NCBI GenBank assembly: GCA_035565975.1
Contig: DATMRT010000059.1
Coordinates: 1-38,800 of the forward strand
Source of the DNA: Ga0077530 sp035565975
Lineage (GTDB): Bacteria; Pseudomonadota; Alphaproteobacteria; Rhizobiales; Hyphomicrobiaceae
Length of the DNA: 38,800 nt
Reading direction: 5' to 3'
The translations under genes and the position numbers were made by a program. The notes under the pieces are model-generated. The model did not search any database. It worked only from the letters and a program-made list of their open reading frames with translations, and was not told where the DNA came from. Shown here piece by piece: positions 34,803 to 38,800 of the stretch (position 1 is the first letter of the stretch; the number at the start of each line of letters is the position of its first letter).

Positions 34803-36794
34803 ATGACCGATATGAGCAGCCTTCGAGACTGGCGTTTCTCCATCGACGAGCAGCAGATCGCCTGGGCCATCTTCGACCGCGAGGGCGAGAGCCAGAATGC
34901 GCTCGGCCGCCGCCCGCTCGAGGAGCTCGGCGCCATCGTCGAGCGCGTCGAAGCCGGTGCGCGCGACCGCTCGATCGTCGGCCTCGCGATCCTCTCGGGC
35001 AAGGAGAAGGGCTTCATCGTCGGCGCCGACGTGCGCGAGTTCGAGCAGTTCACGAGCGAGGCCGACGTGCGCGAGGCTCTGCGCCCCGTGCTGGACATGC
35101 TCGACCGCATCGAGAAGATGCCGGTGCCCGTCGTATGCGGCATCCATGGCTTCTGCCTCGGCGGTGGCCTCGAGCTGGCGCTCGCCTGCCACTGGCGCAT
35201 TGCCACGCGCGACGACAGCACCCGCCTCGGCTTTCCCGAGGTCCGGCTCGGCATATTCCCCGGCTTCAACGGCACAGCCCGCTCGATCCGCCAGGCCGGC
35301 GCCATGGCCGCCATGCCCATCATGCTTTCCGGGTCCATGGTCCGAGCCAGCGCCGCGCGCGCCATGCATCTCGTCGACGAGCTCGTCGCGAGCCCCGGCA
35401 ATTTGGCGTGGGCCGCGCGCAAGGCGATCGGCCAGAAGCGTCGATCGAAGGCCATGGGTGGCTGGCGCAATCTCGCGCGGCTCTGGCCAGCACGAAACCT
35501 CCTCGTCTCGAAAATGCGCGCCGAGACAGCCAAGAAGGTGCGCGAGGACCACTATCCCGCGCCATTCCGCCTGATCGATCTCTTCGAGCAGCACGGCGGC
35601 GACCTCGACGCCATGAAAGCCGCCGAGACGCGCGCTTTCGCCCCGCTGATGGTGTCCGACACCTCGCGAAATCTGCGCCGCGTGTTCAAGCTCATGGAAA
35701 TGCTGAAGGGGCAGGCGCCGAAGGACATCAACTTCAAGCCTATGCGCGCACACGTCATCGGAGCGGGTGTCATGGGGGCGGACATCGCCGGCTGGTGCGT
35801 CGCGCAGGGCATGGAAGTGACGCTGCAGGATCTCTCTGCGGACGCCATCGCCAAGGGCATCGCAGCCCAGGGCAAGCTCTTCTCGCGCCGTTTCCGCACC
35901 AAGGCCCTCAAGGACGCCGCCAAGGCGCGTCTCATCGCCGATCCGAATGGCGACGGCGTTTCACGCGCCGATGTCGTGATCGAGGCCATTGTCGAGAAGC
36001 TCGAGGTCAAGCAGAGCCTCTTCAAGAGCCTCGAAGGAAAGCTGAAGCTCGGCGCCGTCATGGCGACGAACACCTCCTCGATCATGATCGAGGATATTGC
36101 CGCGGGGTTGAGTGATCCGGGTCGGCTGATCGGCATCCACTTCTTCAATCCTGTCGCGCAGATGCCGCTGGTCGAGGTGATCCGCGGGCGGCAGTCGAGA
36201 GAGGACGAGGTCCGCAAGGGCTGCGCCTTCGTGACGGCGATCGACAAATTCCCGCTCATCGTGAAGAGCAATCCCGGCTTCCTCGTGAACCGCGTGCTCG
36301 CGCCCTACATGATGAATGCCATGCAGCGCCTCGAGAAGGGTGAGGCGGCCGAGCTGCTCGACGAGGCCGCGCGGACGTTCGGCATGCCTATGGGACCGAT
36401 CGAACTCGCCGACACGGTCGGCCTCGACATCTGCGCGCACGTCGGACACATCCTCGGCTTCTCGGCGGAAGGCTCGCGGCTCGAGCGCCTGGTCGCGGCC
36501 GGCAAGCTCGGCAAGAAGACCGGCGAAGGCTTCTATGTCTGGAAGGACGGCAAGCCGGTGAAAGCTGAAAAGCCCTATGACAAGGGTGAGCTCGAGCGGC
36601 TCGGGCGCGAGCTCGTCGAGCCCTTGATCGTTGAGTGCGAGAAATCGCTGGCAGACGGTATCGTCGAGAGCGCTGATCTGGTCGATGCCGGCGTGATCTT
36701 CGGCACGGGCTTTGCGCCCTTCCGCGGCGGGCCTCTCCACTATCGGGCTTCGGGCGGAGGGCAGGCTACCCCGGCACGGCAGGCGGCCGAGTAG
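34803..36794 (+). CDS. Bifunctional enoyl-CoA hydratase/3-hydroxyacyl-CoA dehydrogenase (FadJ/FadB-like)
   Basis: A 663-residue fusion enzyme for the second and third steps of beta-oxidation. The N-terminal crotonase domain has both catalytic Glu residues: Glu124 (GGGLELAL) and Glu146 (LGFPEVRLG). The NAD-binding fold starts near residue 318 (VIGAGVMGADIAG), and the dehydrogenase His is in GIHFFNPVAQMPLVE near 445, followed by NPGFLVNRVLAPYM. It is shorter than E. coli FadB or FadJ (about 715-730), mainly at the C terminus. GAGAGG precedes the ATG. No thiolase gene follows: the next gene is on the other strand 12 bases away. Confidence 0.93.
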   Translation: MTDMSSLRDWRFSIDEQQIAWAIFDREGESQNALGRRPLEELGAIVERVEAGARDRSIVGLAILSGKEKGFIVGADVREFEQFTSEADVREALRPVLDMLDRIEKMPVPVVCGIHGFCLGGGLELALACHWRIATRDDSTRLGFPEVRLGIFPGFNGTARSIRQAGAMAAMPIMLSGSMVRASAARAMHLVDELVASPGNLAWAARKAIGQKRRSKAMGGWRNLARLWPARNLLVSKMRAETAKKVREDHYPAPFRLIDLFEQHGGDLDAMKAAETRAFAPLMVSDTSRNLRRVFKLMEMLKGQAPKDINFKPMRAHVIGAGVMGADIAGWCVAQGMEVTLQDLSADAIAKGIAAQGKLFSRRFRTKALKDAAKARLIADPNGDGVSRADVVIEAIVEKLEVKQSLFKSLEGKLKLGAVMATNTSSIMIEDIAAGLSDPGRLIGIHFFNPVAQMPLVEVIRGRQSREDEVRKGCAFVTAIDKFPLIVKSNPGFLVNRVLAPYMMNAMQRLEKGEAAELLDEAARTFGMPMGPIELADTVGLDICAHVGHILGFSAEGSRLERLVAAGKLGKKTGEGFYVWKDGKPVKAEKPYDKGELERLGRELVEPLIVECEKSLADGIVESADLVDAGVIFGTGFAPFRGGPLHYRASGGGQATPARQAAE

Positions 36795-36806
36795 ATCGCA
36801 GCCGCG

Positions 36807-38138
36807 TCAGATCAGGCCCAGCGAACGTACGAGGATCAGAACGATCATCGCAGGCACGATGACGCGCATGAGCCACAGCCATGATCGGCCGACGGCGTCG
36901 CGCCCAAGGTCCGCATCCGCGAGCGCCTGCCCGCGCTCCATGCGCCAGCCAACCAGGATCGCGATCATCAGTCCGCTCAGAGGCAGGATGAAGTTCGACA
37001 CGCTTTGATCGATGAGATCAAGGAGCGGCACTCCATCGCGTGTCAGCCACGACACCGCCCCATGACCGAGCGCGGATGGCAGCCCGAGCACGAGGATCAG
37101 CGCCGTCATCAGCACCGTCGCCCGCACGCGCGTGGCACCGCGGCGGCGCACGGCATAAGCGACGCATGTCTCGAGCAGCGAGATCATCGATGAGAGCGCC
37201 GCCGCCGACAGCAGGAAGAAGAAAGCCGGACCGACAATATGTCCTCCCGGCATCCGCTGGAGTATCTGGGGAAAGACAACGAAAGCGAGGCCCGGTCCTG
37301 AAGCCGGATCGCCGCCGAACGCGAACACCGCCGGAAATACAGCAAGGCCCGCTGCAATCGAAAACAGCGTATCCATGATGACGATGATGGTGGCCGCGGC
37401 CGGTATGCGCACCGAGGACTGCAGGTAGCTGCCGTACGTGACGAAGACAGCCATGCCGATACCGATCGAGAAGAAGGCCTGGCCGAGGGCGTTGAGGTAG
37501 ATGGACGGCCGCGCGAACGCCGCCCAGTCGGGCGCGAACAGAAAGGCAAGGCCCCTGCCGGAGCCGGGCAAGCTGATGGCGTAGATCGCGAGCGCCACGA
37601 CAATCACACCGAGCAGCGGCATGAGCCACATGTTGAGCCGCTCGATGCCGGCATTTACGCCGGTCGCGACGACCCATGCCGTGAGAGCGAGCATCAGGCC
37701 TTGCCAAAAGACGACCGCCGCTCCGTCAGCGATGAAACTGTCGAAGTACTGCGCGTATGCATCCGGCGCGACTGCCCAGAGCGCGCTGCCGAAGCTCCTG
37801 AAGAAGTATCGCGCCGACCAGCCGGCAACGACGGCGTAGTAGGTCAGGATCGCACCCGCCGCGATGACGCCGATCCCGCCCACGAAGCGCCAGCGCCCGT
37901 CCGGCGTCGCCGTCTCGAAAGCGCTGACGGCGTCGGCCGCGCCGCGCCGGCCGATGGCCAGCTCCGCGATCACGAGTGGGATGCCGATGATCAGAATCAT
38001 CGCCATGTAGACAATAAGGAAGGTGCCGCCACCGTTCTCCCCGGCGACGTAGGCAAACCGCCAGATGCTGCCGAGCCCGACCGCGGCGCCGACCGTCGCG
38101 AGTATGAAGCCGAGTTTCGACTGCCACTGTTCCTGCAT
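36807..38138 (-). CDS. Sodium:neurotransmitter symporter family protein
   Basis: A 443-residue inner-membrane protein of the SNF/NSS family with 11-12 helices, the length of the bacterial LeuT/TnaT group (about 440-510). The first helix reads ILATVGAAVGLGSIWRFAYVAGENGGG, split here by the unwound segment that binds sodium and substrate in LeuT-fold carriers. Other features are GQAFFSIGIGMAVFVTYGSYL in helix 6 and SAAALSSMISLLE in helix 8. It probably imports an amino acid with sodium. GGAGG lies four bases before the ATG. It converges on the fadJ-like gene with 12 bases between stops. Confidence 0.93.
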   Translation of the reverse strand: MQEQWQSKLGFILATVGAAVGLGSIWRFAYVAGENGGGTFLIVYMAMILIIGIPLVIAELAIGRRGAADAVSAFETATPDGRWRFVGGIGVIAAGAILTYYAVVAGWSARYFFRSFGSALWAVAPDAYAQYFDSFIADGAAVVFWQGLMLALTAWVVATGVNAGIERLNMWLMPLLGVIVVALAIYAISLPGSGRGLAFLFAPDWAAFARPSIYLNALGQAFFSIGIGMAVFVTYGSYLQSSVRIPAAATIIVIMDTLFSIAAGLAVFPAVFAFGGDPASGPGLAFVVFPQILQRMPGGHIVGPAFFFLLSAAALSSMISLLETCVAYAVRRRGATRVRATVLMTALILVLGLPSALGHGAVSWLTRDGVPLLDLIDQSVSNFILPLSGLMIAILVGWRMERGQALADADLGRDAVGRSWLWLMRVIVPAMIVLILVRSLGLI

Positions 38139-38375
38139 GCACCCTCCTCGCACACGCGGCCGGACACCACGCCATCGGAGGGATGTAGGTCCCCGACTGG
38201 CGTCGCGCACCATGGAATGACCATGAACGGAGGTGCGTGCATTGATCAAGGTCAGGCGAGCCGCATGGCGTGCCTTTGCGGCCATGATCAGGGTTGCAGG
38301 CGCCACGCGCGGCTTCCGCGGCGTTGCACGCACGCCCGCGCTCGGCTAATGCTGACCGTGGCTCGGCCGCCCATT

Positions 38376-38404
38376 TTGACAGCCAAGATCCAGGCCGTCA
38401 TATC
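38376..38404 (+). promoter_or_regulatory. Possible promoter of tRNA-Arg
   Basis: A perfect -35 hexamer TTGACA (38376-38381) is followed 17 bases later by CATATC (38399-38404), a poor -10. The start of transcription would fall almost at the tRNA 5' end (38411), which leaves very little leader. The -35 match makes it worth recording, but the call is tentative. Confidence 0.4.
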
Positions 38405-38410
38405 GGCTTC

Positions 38411-38488
38411 AGGCCCCGTAGCTCAGTCGGATAGAGCATCTGCCTTCTAAGCAGAGGGTCGCAGGTTCGAATCCTGCCGGGGTCGCCA
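38411..38488 (+). tRNA. tRNA-Arg (TCT)
   Basis: Acceptor strands GGCCCCG and CGGGGTC pair (one G-T), the D-arm reads TAGCTCAGTCGGATAGAGCA, the anticodon stem TCTGC/GCAGA encloses loop CTTCTAA giving anticodon TCT, and the T-arm has GGTTCGAATCC. CCA is encoded at 38486-38488. It reads AGA/AGG, rare arginine codons in high-GC genomes. Its 3' half is overlapped on the other strand by the recombinase gene, as at an integrated-element boundary. Confidence 0.95.
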
Positions 38489-38800
38489 ACCGCGTACAAA
38501 ACTGCGAACACCGGGCGACAATGCGCCGCCGGCGATAACGGCTTGTTCCAGAATATCTTTCCTTCCCACGATGCGGATGGCGTGCTCGTCGATCTCGATC
38601 CTATCGAGGAACGACGCCAGTTGCGTCCTGCGGAAGGTAATCTCACCCGTCGTCAGCCTCTCTCGCATCACTTGCCCGAACCGTACGAGCATGGCCGGAT
38701 CCATCGCGGAGGCTGGCACCTTGCCGCTGACCGCTCGGTCCAGCGCCGCCTTTGCTGCATCGCGCTCGGATCGAATGGCCGCTATCCGCTCTCTCAGCAA
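38447..38800 (-). CDS. Serine recombinase C-terminal part (gene continues past the window)
   Basis: The last 117 residues of a protein whose start lies right of the window. It begins in a charged helix likely to be coiled coil (LRERIAAIRSERDAAKAAL), then RFGQVMRERLTTGEITFRRTQL and IEIDEHAIRIVGRKDILEQAV, the pattern I recognise from the C terminus of large serine recombinases (resolvase/recombinase families) common in Hyphomicrobiales. The final 13 residues, ending RQDSNLRPSA, are encoded by the antisense of the tRNA-Arg 3' half, with the stop in the anticodon arm. This suggests the element entered at the tRNA and the gene took its new 3' end from it. The catalytic N-terminal domain cannot be seen. 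Confidence 0.75.
   Translation of the reverse strand: MLRERIAAIRSERDAAKAALDRAVSGKVPASAMDPAMLVRFGQVMRERLTTGEITFRRTQLASFLDRIEIDEHAIRIVGRKDILEQAVIAGGALSPGVRSFVRGWRPRQDSNLRPSA

Noticed and set aside
38398..38646. Minus-strand frame giving RIRTCDPLLRRQMLYPTEL
   Set aside because: It is another antisense reading of tRNA-Arg, a very common database artefact, in a different frame from the recombinase.

Overview
The window is high-GC DNA from an alphaproteobacterium, most likely of the order Hyphomicrobiales (rhizobia and relatives). The evidence is gene content and gene order: a Suv3-like helicase followed by an S4 RNA-binding protein, FxsA divergent from a TimA-mltA-smr run, a dihydroorotase-like gene divergent from a ygfZ-like gene, Tct/Bug transporters, and an inverted pair of the GC-rich palindromes common in these genomes. 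This placement is an inference; there is no rRNA or other species-level marker. Genes are dense, operons are joined by ATGA overlaps, and most starts carry a GGAG-type ribosome binding site.

Layout. 1-466 has no convincing gene and its first ~130 bases are AT-rich. tRNA-Ser(GCT) (minus) and tRNA-Gln(TTG) (plus) follow. From 847 to 8842 nearly everything is on the minus strand: an SMR exporter, a universal stress protein with an FNR/FixK-type box upstream, an S4 (Hsp15-like) protein, a large helicase with a disordered tail, a periplasmic DUF3108 protein, a TauE/SafE exporter, a DUF486 membrane protein and FxsA. A plus-strand run (9093-11865) encodes a Tim44-domain protein, the lytic transglycosylase MltA and an Smr-domain protein. 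A second minus-strand block (11875-23185) holds a PrpB-like lyase, an inverted REP pair, a membrane-anchored metallophosphoesterase, a complete five-gene Dpp/Opp-type ABC transporter, an M15/YcbK-type peptidase and a dihydroorotase-like protein. A plus-strand trio (ygfZ-like, tag, HD hydrolase; 23312-25436) converges on and overlaps a crotonase-family gene.

The right part contains a YfhO-like membrane protein, a complete tripartite tricarboxylate transporter (tctB-tctA-tctC, closed by a strong hairpin), a fadE-fadJ-like beta-oxidation pair, and a sodium:neurotransmitter symporter-family protein. At the right edge, tRNA-Arg(TCT) is overlapped on the opposite strand by the 3' end of a large serine recombinase-type gene that continues past the window. 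This looks like the edge of an integrated element inserted at the tRNA, and it is the strongest mobile-DNA signal here.

Functionally the window is mostly envelope maintenance (MltA, YcbK-like peptidase, TimA, FxsA, YfhO), nutrient uptake (peptide ABC system, TTT system, SNF symporter) and acyl-CoA catabolism (FadE, FadJ-like, crotonase). I found no CRISPR array, toxin-antitoxin pair, phage structural genes or obvious new defence system. The leads most worth following are the recombinase/tRNA junction, the phosphatase fused to a membrane domain, the FNR-type box before uspA, and two enzymes lacking a canonical catalytic or metal residue.
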